A stretch of 12,934 nucleotides of DNA, from positions 1-12,934 of the forward strand of contig DAOUGC010000161.1 in NCBI GenBank assembly GCA_034429695.1, read 5' to 3'. Both the position numbers and the translations under genes were made by a program. The notes beneath the pieces are model-generated. The model saw only the letters and a list, made by a program, of their open reading frames with translations. It was not told the DNA's origin and searched no databases. The stretch is from DAOUGC01 sp034429695. Lineage in GTDB: Bacteria > Chloroflexota > Anaerolineae > Anaerolineales > Anaerolineaceae. Of this stretch, positions 1-7,184 are shown in pieces; the stretch's first letter is position 1, and each line of letters opens with the position of its first letter.

Positions 1-1065
1 GTCATGGCGTCGGGGGAACCAGCGTCGCCAGTGATTGCGGTCGAAATATTTGATTGGGGATTGGATCTGTCCGAATCAGCACCCGCACCGGGGATCACTG
101 TGTTGCGCGTGACCAACGTGGGAACCCGTCCGCTCGGGTTTGCTTTCCACGGCCCGCAAACACAGCTTGCCTTTGCGGATGCGCTGACGGTGGGCGAGAC
201 CAAAACCATGCTGGTGGATTTGCAGCCCGGACGATATGTGATGTTTGACCCGCTGGAGGATCACGCCGAGAGAGGCGTGAGCCTGAAGTTCAGTGTGACG
301 GGGCAGTCGCAGGCAGAACCTGTCACCCCGACCGTTGGCCCATCCCGCCAGACCACGCCCCAGGCAACCAATGAACAGGGCACACCGGAACCAACCGGTG
401 AATCCTCCGGGCAGGGGCAGCCATCGCCTGAGGGGGGGCAGCAGGTGTTTGCAGACAACTGTGCAGGTTGTCATGGAGAGAATGGACAGGGACAGGTGGG
501 TCCGGCATTGAGCGGCAATGAATTTGTCACCCAGCAGGACCCCGCCGCAGTGATCGACACCGTGTTGCACGGGCGTGGGCAGATGCCGGCTTTTCAGGAC
601 CAGCTATCGGATGATCAGGTGGCTGCGGTGCTCACTTTCATCCGTAACTCGTGGGGAAACGATGCAGAAAGTGTGTCGCCGGAACAAATCAGCCAGGGGT
701 CAGATGGACAATCTGCTGCGGATGATCAGCAGGATCAGGATGGAGAAACCCAGGCAACCCCTGCAGGCCCACAGGTGACCATCAACCTGGTCGCCCGCAA
801 CCGTTCGTTTGATTTGGAGACCATCACCGTACCGGCTGGCGCGCGGGTTACGGTTCAGTTTGCGAATCAGGATGCTTATCCGCATAATTTTGCCGTGTAT
901 GAAACTTCAGCCGCAAACCAGGCAATTTACAGCGGCGGGGTCATATCCGGCCCTGACCAGACGGTCACCTATCAATTTACCGCCCCATCACAACCGGGGG
1001 AATACTTCTTTCGTTGTGATGTGCATCCATACATGAATGGTTCATTTATTGTGGAGGGGCGTTGA
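1..1065 (+). CDS. Secreted cupredoxin-cytochrome c-cupredoxin fusion, 5' end missing
   Basis: Probable extracytoplasmic electron-transfer protein. Numbering here is from the first ATG in the window (base 4). Residues about 10-100 form a beta-rich cupredoxin-like domain. Residues 100-145 are a Pro/Gln/Thr-rich linker. Residues 145-216 are a class I cytochrome c domain with the haem-binding CAGCH at 153-157 and probable axial Met194 in GQMPAF. Residues 217-254 are a second Gln/Asp-rich linker. Residues 257-353 are a cupredoxin domain with apparent type 1 copper ligands His294, Cys338, His341 and Met344. In the N-terminal domain the matching positions read His49, Asp82, His87 and Val92, so Cys and Met are lost and copper binding is unlikely. 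The frame is open to base 1, the ATG at base 4 has no visible ribosome site, and no signal peptide is present, so I infer that the gene starts upstream. The neighbouring ctaG suggests a role around a terminal oxidase. Confidence 0.85.
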   Translation, partial: VMASGEPASPVIAVEIFDWGLDLSESAPAPGITVLRVTNVGTRPLGFAFHGPQTQLAFADALTVGETKTMLVDLQPGRYVMFDPLEDHAERGVSLKFSVTGQSQAEPVTPTVGPSRQTTPQATNEQGTPEPTGESSGQGQPSPEGGQQVFADNCAGCHGENGQGQVGPALSGNEFVTQQDPAAVIDTVLHGRGQMPAFQDQLSDDQVAAVLTFIRNSWGNDAESVSPEQISQGSDGQSAADDQQDQDGETQATPAGPQVTINLVARNRSFDLETITVPAGARVTVQFANQDAYPHNFAVYETSAANQAIYSGGVISGPDQTVTYQFTAPSQPGEYFFRCDVHPYMNGSFIVEGR

Positions 1066-1070
1066 TATAC

Positions 1071-1077
1071 AGGAGGT
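1071..1077 (+). promoter_or_regulatory. Shine-Dalgarno site that fixes a TTG start
   Basis: AGGAGGT lies 6 nt before a TTG codon at 1084. No ATG or GTG in that frame has comparable spacing, so this site supports TTG as the initiator of the small gene that follows. The site lies in the short gap after the cytochrome/cupredoxin stop codon, consistent with one transcript. Confidence 0.75.
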
Positions 1078-1083
1078 ATTCCA

Positions 1084-1434
1084 TTGGGTGAGGCAGAGTT
1101 TTATATTGACTACGAGAACAAAGACGAGAATTTTGACGATGAGTTGATTGCCGAAGTGGAAGCACGCTTGCGTGAACTTGCCAGTCAACAATCGGATCTG
1201 GTGGGGGCAGCGGTGAGCATAACCGTTCCCGGTCAGGGTGAAACCCAGTTTCTTTATCAGGCGCGTGTGGTTGTTTACGCCCGGCCTGAAGACATGGCGG
1301 CAGTCAAAAAGGAGGACACCCCTGAAGGAGCCATGAAGGCGGCCCTGGATGCCATCGAACGTCAGGTGCGTGAGAAGCGGGAGAAACTGGGTCAACCCTG
1401 GAAGCGTGATGACCTTGGCAGTGATACTCAATAA
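1084..1434 (+). CDS. HPF/RaiA-like (S30AE-fold) ribosome-associated protein
   Basis: Small soluble acidic/basic protein of 116 residues. The layout resembles the hibernation-promoting-factor/RaiA fold: an N-terminal strand (EFYIDY), a helix around residues 17-35 (ELIAEVEARLRELA), central strands (about 40-68: AVSITVPG, then QARVVVYARPEDMAAV) and a long charged C-terminal helix (about 80-104: AMKAALDAIERQVREKREKL). That helix and the preceding PEDMAAV segment are the best match to the family. It is short and lacks the C-terminal dimerisation domain of long HPF. The family binds the 30S subunit and silences ribosomes under stress. It starts at TTG 1084, backed by a strong Shine-Dalgarno site, 18 bp after the cytochrome/cupredoxin gene and 6 bp before ctaG, so it is probably co-transcribed with respiratory genes. 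The family call rests on pattern recognition only. Confidence 0.6.
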   Translation: MGEAEFYIDYENKDENFDDELIAEVEARLRELASQQSDLVGAAVSITVPGQGETQFLYQARVVVYARPEDMAAVKKEDTPEGAMKAALDAIERQVREKREKLGQPWKRDDLGSDTQ

Positions 1435-1440
1435 GCGACC

Positions 1441-2376
1441 ATGTTGAAGAAACGCCTGTTCATGGTACTGATGGTCATGCTTGCGTGGCTGATTTCACCC
1501 GGCGAGGTTCTGGCGCATGGGGATGACCCACTGGCGCCGCATGATGTATGGTCCGCCTGGAGCTGGGAACCCACCATCCTGCTGGGACTGGTTTTTAGCG
1601 TGGGGATGTATGTCAATGGGGTTCGCAATCTGTGGCGGAAGGCAGGCGGGGGGCATGGGGTTGGCTGGCGGCATGTAATTGCATTTGCGCTGGGGATTTT
1701 GTTTGTTTTTGCTGCGTTAATATCACCCATTGATGCACTGGGCGAGGTGCTTTTTTCTGGCCACATGGTGCAGCATATGCTGTTGATATTTTTTGCAGCA
1801 CCATTGCTGGCGTACGCTGCGCCACCCGTGGCATTGGCTTGGGCTGTCCCGCAACGCTGGCGGGTGAGGATGCTCAGCCGGTGGACGCGGGCGCCGGCTG
1901 TTCGCGCGATTGGCAGGGGATTGATGCACCCGGCGGTGGTGTGGGTGCTTTATGTGGCGGCGCTGGTTGCCTGGCACATCCCGGTGCTCTACGAACTTGC
2001 CCTGCAATCGTCTTTTTTTCATGCTTTGGAACATGTCAGCTTTTTGGGCACTGCCCTGCTCCTGTGGTGGACGGTTTTTTATGTGATGAGGCGTGAGAAG
2101 GGGGATGGCTTTGCCGTGCTTTACCTGTTCAGCATGGTGGTGCCGGGCGGTCTGCTGGGTGCGCTGATTACGTTTGCTTCGGACACGTGGTACAGCGCCC
2201 ATCTGGAAACGACGGCTGCCTGGAACCTGACACCGCTTGCCGATCAGCAGCTCGCCGGGGTGATCATGTGGGTTCCGGCGGGTATCGTATATCTGGCTGT
2301 GGCGATGGCTATACTGGGCGAGGGATTGTTGAAACAGGAGCGCAAAGACGAGCGGGTGATCCTCACCCGGGAATGA
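1441..2376 (+). CDS. ctaG: Cytochrome c oxidase assembly protein, caa3-type CtaG family
   Basis: Polytopic membrane protein of 311 residues, matching the caa3_CtaG family linked to assembly of caa3-type cytochrome c oxidase. The N-terminus (MLKKRLF, a hydrophobic run, then a likely AHG cleavage or membrane exit near residue 26) looks like a signal peptide or first helix. Family hallmarks visible are SPID at 95-98, HMVQHMLL at 108-115, WHIP at 178-181, HALEH at 194-198 and a C-terminal DQQLAG...WVPAG block at 268-281. Several conserved His residues (108, 112, 179, 194, 198) could bind metal. I count about seven hydrophobic segments. The start at ATG 1441 has only a weak upstream ribosome site. 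ATG codons at 1462 and 1471 are possible but would trim the signal sequence. It ends 1 bp from the stop of the converging antiporter gene. Confidence 0.88.
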   Translation: MLKKRLFMVLMVMLAWLISPGEVLAHGDDPLAPHDVWSAWSWEPTILLGLVFSVGMYVNGVRNLWRKAGGGHGVGWRHVIAFALGILFVFAALISPIDALGEVLFSGHMVQHMLLIFFAAPLLAYAAPPVALAWAVPQRWRVRMLSRWTRAPAVRAIGRGLMHPAVVWVLYVAALVAWHIPVLYELALQSSFFHALEHVSFLGTALLLWWTVFYVMRREKGDGFAVLYLFSMVVPGGLLGALITFASDTWYSAHLETTAAWNLTPLADQQLAGVIMWVPAGIVYLAVAMAILGEGLLKQERKDERVILTRE

Positions 2377-2377
2377 G

Positions 2378-3475
2378 TTAACGCAACAGGTATAAACCCA
2401 CCAGGCTGAGCAGGTACAGGATTAGCACGGCAAACGAATCAATGCCCATGCGCAGCACGGTGCGGTTAAGCCGCTCAGTGAGACCAACCAGGTACACCGC
2501 AGTGACAACAATGCCCATCAGCGCCGCAAACAGAGCGGAAGCCTGAAAAGTGTTAAAGATGGGTCCCTCACGATAAAACAGGTCGGTAAAAAACAACAGG
2601 GCGATCATGATGGCATTGCTGCCAAAGATGTTGGAGATAGCCAGGCCATGATTTCCCAAACGGACCGCGGCGATGGTGGTGCTGAGTTCCGGCAGCGAGG
2701 TGGAAACCGCCAACAGCGAGGCGCCGATAAAGTTTGCTCCCAGCCCGGTTTGTACCGCCAGGGCGTCGGCGGCCCTCACCAGAAAGAAACCGGCGACCAG
2801 GATGATCAGGCTGACGCCGGCAAAGCGCAGAATGGTTTTCTGCAGGGATGGGGTTTCGTCAACTGCGTCCTGACTGTTCTGCGGCCCGGTTGTGCCTTCG
2901 CGTTGGTTTTCATTGCCTGCATCGATCACAAAGTCTGGAACGTTGGTCGCTTGCCAGTTTTGTCCGTGTTTCTCATAGCGGTGAACCAGGTAAAGGGTGG
3001 AGATGTAAAAGAGGAGCAGGACCAACGGCCACAATCCCACCTGCATAAACACCAAATACTCTCCGATCAGCATCAGGCTGGCGGCCAACCCCAACAGGAA
3101 GATCAACATTTCCCCCTGCAGCATTAACGCAGGGTTGGGTGTGAAAAACGTGAGGGCATTGCGTGCCAGAAACACATCAGCCACTGCCAGCATCATGGTT
3201 TGCGTGACCACACCACCGAATAAATTATTAACCGCCAGGGGGGCATTACCCGTGATCGCAGCAGTGATGGTGGTTGCGACTTCGGGCATCTCGGTTGCCA
3301 GCGCCAGGAGCAGCAGCCCCACAAAGGCAGACCCCAGACCGGTCTGCCGGGAGATCTGATCGGCATAACGGGCGATCCTCGAACCAGCGAACCAGATGAT
3401 CACTGCACCGGTCGCAAAAATGGCAATATTTGCCATGAGGGGAAATGACTGGAGATCGAACATCATTTTGGCCAT
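2378..3475 (-). CDS. Sodium/calcium exchanger family (CaCA) antiporter
   Basis: Integral membrane protein of 365 residues with the two inverted alpha repeats of the cation/Ca2+ antiporter superfamily. Repeat alpha-1 spans about 46-100 (GLGSAFVGLLLLALATEMPE with Glu65, then NNLFGG at 83-88). Repeat alpha-2 spans about 244-300 (GLGANFIGASLLAVSTSLPE with Glu263, then SNIFGSN at 281-287). The two Glu residues and the following Asn residues correspond to the ion-binding site known in the family. A hydrophilic loop at about 165-213 separates the halves, as usual. The transported ions cannot be told from sequence. The start at 3475 has only a weak purine-rich site upstream. Met4 and Met5 are alternatives. 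It is separated from the upstream protease gene by a hairpin terminator, so it may have its own promoter. Confidence 0.88.
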   Translation of the reverse strand: MAKMMFDLQSFPLMANIAIFATGAVIIWFAGSRIARYADQISRQTGLGSAFVGLLLLALATEMPEVATTITAAITGNAPLAVNNLFGGVVTQTMMLAVADVFLARNALTFFTPNPALMLQGEMLIFLLGLAASLMLIGEYLVFMQVGLWPLVLLLFYISTLYLVHRYEKHGQNWQATNVPDFVIDAGNENQREGTTGPQNSQDAVDETPSLQKTILRFAGVSLIILVAGFFLVRAADALAVQTGLGANFIGASLLAVSTSLPELSTTIAAVRLGNHGLAISNIFGSNAIMIALLFFTDLFYREGPIFNTFQASALFAALMGIVVTAVYLVGLTERLNRTVLRMGIDSFAVLILYLLSLVGLYLLR

Positions 3476-3495
3476 TTATCTTTCTTAAAATAGTG

Positions 3496-3532
3496 AAAAG
3501 CCAGAAGTCGCCCCCATCATCTTCTGGCTTTT
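3496..3532 (-). terminator. Rho-independent-type terminator after the M50 protease gene
   Basis: Perfect 12-bp inverted repeat: AAAAGCCAGAAG at 3496-3507 and CTTCTGGCTTTT at 3521-3532, with a 13-nt loop. On the - strand it begins 16 nt after the protease stop codon and the stem ends in TTTT. It lies between two co-directional genes and would separate their transcripts. Confidence 0.7.
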
Positions 3533-3547
3533 GCGGTTTACCTCGAA

Positions 3548-4735
3548 CTAGCTCCTGCCTGCCATTTCGGAGTGAAGCCTGAACCAGCGCATAAAATCCT
3601 TCTGCCGGAGAATGCCCACCAGGGTCCCATTTTGCATCACCGGAACCTGGTTCACCTCCTCCCGTGCCAGCTTTTGAAAGGCTTCCATGGCGTCATCCCT
3701 GGGATTCGCCATCACCAGTTCAGCTTCGGGGACCATCACCTGCTGGACCGTGGTGCTGTCCCATTCGGTGCGCTCAATATCCCTGATCTGCTCCACATAC
3801 ACCATGCCCAGCAGATCCCCATTCTGCATAACCGGATAAGCGCGCTCATCTTCGCGCATGACGCGGTCGTACACCAGCGTGCTGATCGGCAGATCCGGCG
3901 CCACTGAGGGCGGCGGCTCGCGCATCAAACGCTGAATGGAGACACCCTCCAGCATATCCTCAATCAAGACCCGCTGGAAGCTCTGGTTGGCGGCGTTGAT
4001 CAGGAACCAGCCGATGACAGCAAACCACAACCCGTTAATCAGGCCGGTTCCGAGGAAGGGGATGGTGACGCCAAAGACCATGGCAACCCCGGTCAGGATC
4101 ATCAGCCAGCCCACCCCCTGACCAATCAGGGTTGCCCACTGGGTGGCTCGCAGGAAGTTGTTGGCGATGCCCCACAGGATCGAACGCAGGATCCGCCCGC
4201 CATCCAGCGGAAAACCGGGGACCATGTTGAACAACCCGATGAGGATGTTAATCGGTCCCAGCCAGAGGAGCATGGTTGAGAGCGGATCCAGTGTGCCAAG
4301 CAATTGCATCGGATTGTTCAGCCCGCTGGTGATACCATCAATGCTCATGCTACCGAGCAGGAGAAAAGCAGCCCCAAGCAGAATGCTGGTGAGCGGCCCC
4401 ACAATGGCGATTAAAAATTCAGAAAGAGGGGAAGGCGGCTCGCGTTCAATGTTGGACACGCCCCCAAAAATGAAGAGCCTGATACGGCGGACGGGCAATC
4501 CGCTTGCCCGGGCAACCAGGGAATGTGCCAGTTCGTGCAGCAGGATCGAGATAAAAAACAATAACGATGCAGCCACACCCAGGGCGATATTCAAACCGAT
4601 TCCCCATTCCGGGTGCAGAGCGGGAAAAACCGCAGCAGCCAGGTTCCAGGTAACCAGGACAAATATGAAGATCCAGCTCCAGTCGATGTGAATATTGATG
4701 CCGAAGATACGTCCGACTTTTATACCAGTGCGCAT
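3548..4735 (-). CDS. M50 site-2-type zinc metalloprotease with two CBS domains
   Basis: Membrane-embedded metalloprotease of 395 residues. The first helix region is at 18-40. The zinc motif HELAH is at 67-71, inside a transmembrane helix (52-75). The second catalytic motif, NMVPGFPLDGGR, is at about 170-181, with Asp178 as the third zinc ligand. Further hydrophobic segments run to about 250. Two CBS domains follow at about 260-320 and 327-388 (RVMREDERAYPVMQNG; VNQVPVMQNGTLVGIL). In this family CBS domains are thought to sense adenine nucleotides and gate intramembrane cleavage. The substrate is unknown. The start at ATG 4735 is well supported by GGGAGG at 4742-4747 with 6-nt spacing. It lies 63 bp downstream of the PRC-barrel gene on the same strand and is probably co-transcribed. 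No anti-sigma factor or sigma factor gene is adjacent. Confidence 0.92.
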   Translation of the reverse strand: MRTGIKVGRIFGINIHIDWSWIFIFVLVTWNLAAAVFPALHPEWGIGLNIALGVAASLLFFISILLHELAHSLVARASGLPVRRIRLFIFGGVSNIEREPPSPLSEFLIAIVGPLTSILLGAAFLLLGSMSIDGITSGLNNPMQLLGTLDPLSTMLLWLGPINILIGLFNMVPGFPLDGGRILRSILWGIANNFLRATQWATLIGQGVGWLMILTGVAMVFGVTIPFLGTGLINGLWFAVIGWFLINAANQSFQRVLIEDMLEGVSIQRLMREPPPSVAPDLPISTLVYDRVMREDERAYPVMQNGDLLGMVYVEQIRDIERTEWDSTTVQQVMVPEAELVMANPRDDAMEAFQKLAREEVNQVPVMQNGTLVGILRQKDFMRWFRLHSEMAGRS

Positions 4736-4798
4736 ATACCACCTCCCATTAAATGAATATTCCTGAAAACTGTCTGTGAACCATGATCAGGCGACGGC

Positions 4799-5446
4799 TC
4801 AGGATTGGTAATCAGGCAGGTGTTCGACAAAATTTTCGCCCACGGCCAGGTGAACCTTATCCTCCAGGATCAGCGTGATCCAGTCAACCGGAACCATTTT
4901 GCGTTCTTTTAACAACAATCCTTTGCTAATCAGGAAATGGGTTGCGCGATTGGTGTCGGGATCAGCAAACAGTCGTTCCACATCTCCGATATGCTTGCCG
5001 TCAGCGCTGATGACATCGGCGCCTTCTTCCAAAGCGACTGCGCTGTCAGGGATGTTTTGTTCCAGTTGCTGAGCCACGTTGGGCTGGTTGAGGGTGTATG
5101 AGTAGGCAGGCGCGCCCAGTGGCGGATACCAGTAGTACAGGGGGATGTAAGCATAAGTGGCATTGGAGAATTGACCCCGTTCGTTGTCATCCAGGCGGAT
5201 GTAGTGCATCTCTTCAAAGGGTGGTAAATCATTAACTTCGCTGGAATGTTGTGACAGGGTGACCCTGTCGGTTTCTGCGGAAATAACCCAGTTGATGGGA
5301 ATGACCTTGTCTTCAGGAAACAGCCAGCCCTTCTCCACCACGATGTGCGAAATTTCTTTTGTGCCAGGGTGAATGACGAACCGGTTGATTTTCCCGATCT
5401 CTTCTCCGTTTGCGCTGTATACGCTGGCGCCTTCTTTGAGTTCCAT
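4799..5446 (-). CDS. Tandem PRC-barrel domain protein
   Basis: Soluble protein of 215 residues made of two PRC-barrel-like domains, about 1-68 and 136-205. Each has the pattern (L/E)EGA.V.SA.G..IG...R, a strand of the type HIVVEKG or HFLISKG, and a P(I/V)(N/D)WI segment followed by a .V.L strand. Between them lies an unusual Tyr/Pro-rich linker (97-121, containing PLYYWYPP). PRC barrels occur in photosynthetic reaction-centre H subunits and RimM, and widely as stress or RNA-linked modules. No specific role can be assigned here. The start at ATG 5446 is supported by GGAGG at 5453-5457 with 6-nt spacing. It is followed by the M50 protease gene, with a likely shared transcript starting in the non-coding region above 5446. 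Confidence 0.82.
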   Translation of the reverse strand: MELKEGASVYSANGEEIGKINRFVIHPGTKEISHIVVEKGWLFPEDKVIPINWVISAETDRVTLSQHSSEVNDLPPFEEMHYIRLDDNERGQFSNATYAYIPLYYWYPPLGAPAYSYTLNQPNVAQQLEQNIPDSAVALEEGADVISADGKHIGDVERLFADPDTNRATHFLISKGLLLKERKMVPVDWITLILEDKVHLAVGENFVEHLPDYQS

Positions 5447-5491
5447 TTAAAACCTCCATTTTTATTTCGGTGATCCCCGGCTGCAGACAGG

Positions 5492-5522
5492 AAAACGGCA
5501 AGCGTTGTTTGCCTGCCGTTTT
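5492..5522. terminator. Hairpin with T tract in the PRC-barrel gene leader
   Basis: Perfect 9-bp inverted repeat: AAAACGGCA at 5492-5500 and TGCCGTTTT at 5514-5522, followed on the + strand by one more T. Its shape is that of an intrinsic terminator in either direction. On the - strand it lies about 45-75 nt before the PRC-barrel ATG, so it could act as a leader or attenuator element. On the + strand no gene precedes it closely. Confidence 0.5.
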
Positions 5523-5770
5523 TGGGTTTGTCTTAATGCCGGTATTACCAATTTGTGGCTTTATTAAGGAAAACCGAGTGGGTTCATATTGCGAAAATTC
5601 TCTCTACCGATGTTTAACGTTGCTGTCCAGAATTGACGCTGATCTCCAGGAAATCAATAACGGGGAAACAGGCCTTGCTTATCCGGTCTGGCGGCAAACC
5701 ACCAGATCTCCAAATTTTTATAGGTTAATTATAATGGTTGTCGCCGAACACCTCGATGGGGAGGATACCT

Positions 5771-5924
5771 AAATCGAACTCAGGAAAACCCCACCATTGT
5801 TCACTACAAGACCCGGGAGGCAACCGTATGGGAATTATAGGGTGAGTTCGATTTTGAACCCATCGTTTTTATCGGATAATGAATAAATTGGTGGGTCGGA
5901 AAAGCTCCGACTCACCCTACGGTT
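5771..5924. repeat. Cluster of interlocking inverted repeats (REP/MITE-like)
   Basis: Three pairings overlap. AAATCGAACTCA (5771-5782) pairs with TGAGTTCGATTT (5843-5854), a perfect 12 bp. TAGGGTGAGT (5838-5847) pairs with ACTCACCCTA (5910-5919), 10 bp, and AACCGTA (5822-5828) pairs with TACGGTT (5918-5924). GGTGGGTCGGA (5890-5900) pairs with TCCGACTCACC (5906-5916) around a 5-nt loop, with one G-T pair. The last hairpin resembles short GGTGGGTCGGA...TCCGACYCACC palindromes that I recall as dispersed intergenic repeats in several bacteria. No transposase is present. Confidence 0.6.
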
Positions 5925-6007
5925 GATGATAATTGGGAACAGCACCATACAATATACGGCTGCAAGGCTCTTGCTGGGATTCATTCGTTCTGCCGTCATG
6001 ATTTGAA

Positions 6008-6036
6008 TTGTCTGTTAGGTACTATTCTGATATACT
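6008..6036 (+). promoter_or_regulatory. Candidate sigma70-type promoter of the glycosyltransferase operon
   Basis: TTGTCT (6008-6013) and TATACT (6031-6036) are separated by 17 nt, matching the -35 and -10 consensus at 4/6 and 5/6 positions. A start of transcription near 6043 would leave a leader of only about 8 nt before ATG 6051, where no Shine-Dalgarno site is visible. This suggests nearly leaderless expression. Confidence 0.45.
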
Positions 6037-6050
6037 GCTGTTCTCCAATT

Positions 6051-7184
6051 ATGATGACTATTCTTCACATAATCGACCATTTTAGTTTGGGGGGGGCACA
6101 ACGAGTCGTTCAGGATATTGTTCATTCGATTCCTGATTGTCTATTCATGCCCCTTCGGAAGAAGGGGGCTGAATTTCGGCAATTGCCCATCCCCGAAGAG
6201 CGTCTGTTCCTGCGTCCGCATCCGGTTTTGCTTTTCCAGTTATTCAACCTCCTCAAGGTCCCCCGGTTGATCCATTCCCGCGACATCCGCGTGGTGCATT
6301 GCCACTTGCACGCCAGCTGGCTGTTTGGCCTGATATTAAACACCCTCCTGCCGCGTAAACAGCGTCCGCGCTTCATTTTTCACGGTCATGATTTTATCCG
6401 CACCGATCGCTGGCTGGAACGTTGGCTGGTTCGGGAAGCCAGCAAGGTTGGAACCTTGATTGCTGTGTCCAACCTAACCAGGAGGCAGATGCTGGAATGT
6501 GGAGCTCTGGAACAAAAAATCATTTTGTTGAGGAATTTTCTTGACCCTGAACAATTTCCCGAAAAGAATAAGTCTTCTTATGACGATTTTCTGGCGCATC
6601 ATACCCGGGAATTACAACAATCTGGTCTTAAAAACGAGTGGCTCATTGGCCGCAAACTGGTTGGTTATGCTGGGCGGCTGATAGGTTACAAAGGATGGCA
6701 CTATTTCATTGAGATTGCCAAACGCATGCAAGATGAACAGGTGCTCTTCCTGGTCGCCGGCAACGGCCCGGATGCTTCAAAGATGGCCCAAATGATTATT
6801 GAATATGGACTGGAGGAACGGATATTTTGTATTGGGTATATTAAAGATATTGCCAGCTTCTTCCGGTTCATTGACGTATTGATCATTCCCTTCACACAAG
6901 AATCTTTTGGGTTGGTACAGGTGGAAGGTCAGGCGAGTGGTACTCCAGTGATCACATTTGATACACCCGCAGCACTGGAGATCTCTGCTGATGGATCCTC
7001 GGTGGTCGTACCACTCGGTAATGTGGACGCGGTGGTCAATGCATTGCGTGAGCTGTTAAATAACCCGGGATATTACAATCAAATTGCTTGCAGAGGGCTG
7101 GCCAACAGCCGCCTGTACTATATCAAGCCGTACATTCAGCGCTTGAGCCAGATCTACCAGAACCTGCAGGAAACATCTGAATGA
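6051..7184 (+). CDS. GT4-family (GT-B fold) glycosyltransferase
   Basis: Retaining glycosyltransferase of 377 residues, expected to move a sugar from a nucleotide-sugar donor to a lipid-linked or polysaccharide acceptor at the cytoplasmic face of the membrane. The N-terminus (TILHIIDHFSLGGAQRVV) has the Gly-rich acceptor-side loop typical of GT4 enzymes. The C-terminal half has GRLIGYKG (about 209-215), an AGNGPD motif near 236-241, and the donor-site E-x7-E motif, Glu284 in ESFGLVQVE to Glu292. The reading frame is open upstream to TTG 6003, but the family N-terminus begins at ATG 6051 or 6054, and the candidate promoter overlaps the earlier codons, so I chose 6051. The sugar and linkage cannot be told. 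Its stop overlaps the start of the pyruvyl-transferase-like gene by 4 bp. Confidence 0.9.
   Translation: MMTILHIIDHFSLGGAQRVVQDIVHSIPDCLFMPLRKKGAEFRQLPIPEERLFLRPHPVLLFQLFNLLKVPRLIHSRDIRVVHCHLHASWLFGLILNTLLPRKQRPRFIFHGHDFIRTDRWLERWLVREASKVGTLIAVSNLTRRQMLECGALEQKIILLRNFLDPEQFPEKNKSSYDDFLAHHTRELQQSGLKNEWLIGRKLVGYAGRLIGYKGWHYFIEIAKRMQDEQVLFLVAGNGPDASKMAQMIIEYGLEERIFCIGYIKDIASFFRFIDVLIIPFTQESFGLVQVEGQASGTPVITFDTPAALEISADGSSVVVPLGNVDAVVNALRELLNNPGYYNQIACRGLANSRLYYIKPYIQRLSQIYQNLQETSE

Larger units (their letters stand above)
5447..6050. other. 604-bp non-coding region between divergent transcription units
   Basis: No convincing gene is present. A GTG-started open frame at 5470-5772 has no ribosome site, runs through a hairpin and resembles no protein I know. 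The region holds a hairpin at 5492-5522, a cluster of interlocking inverted repeats at 5771-5924 and a candidate promoter at 6008-6036. It is more AT-rich than the flanking genes. It separates the PRC-barrel gene (- strand) from the glycosyltransferase gene (+ strand), so it should hold promoters for both. Confidence 0.7.

Noticed and set aside
4..6. ATG at base 4 as the true start of the cytochrome/cupredoxin gene
   Set aside because: No ribosome site can be seen, the frame is open to base 1, and a haem protein of this type needs a signal peptide, which is missing.
4143..4691. + strand open frame of 182 codons opposite the M50 protease
   Set aside because: Antisense shadow of a gene with clear catalytic motifs.
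5470..5772. GTG-started open frame of 100 codons in the non-coding region
   Set aside because: No ribosome site, it crosses a hairpin with T tract, and the composition resembles no protein family.
6003..6050. TTG at 6003 as the glycosyltransferase start
   Set aside because: The added 16 residues overlap a candidate promoter and precede the normal family N-terminus; ATG 6051 or 6054 fits better.
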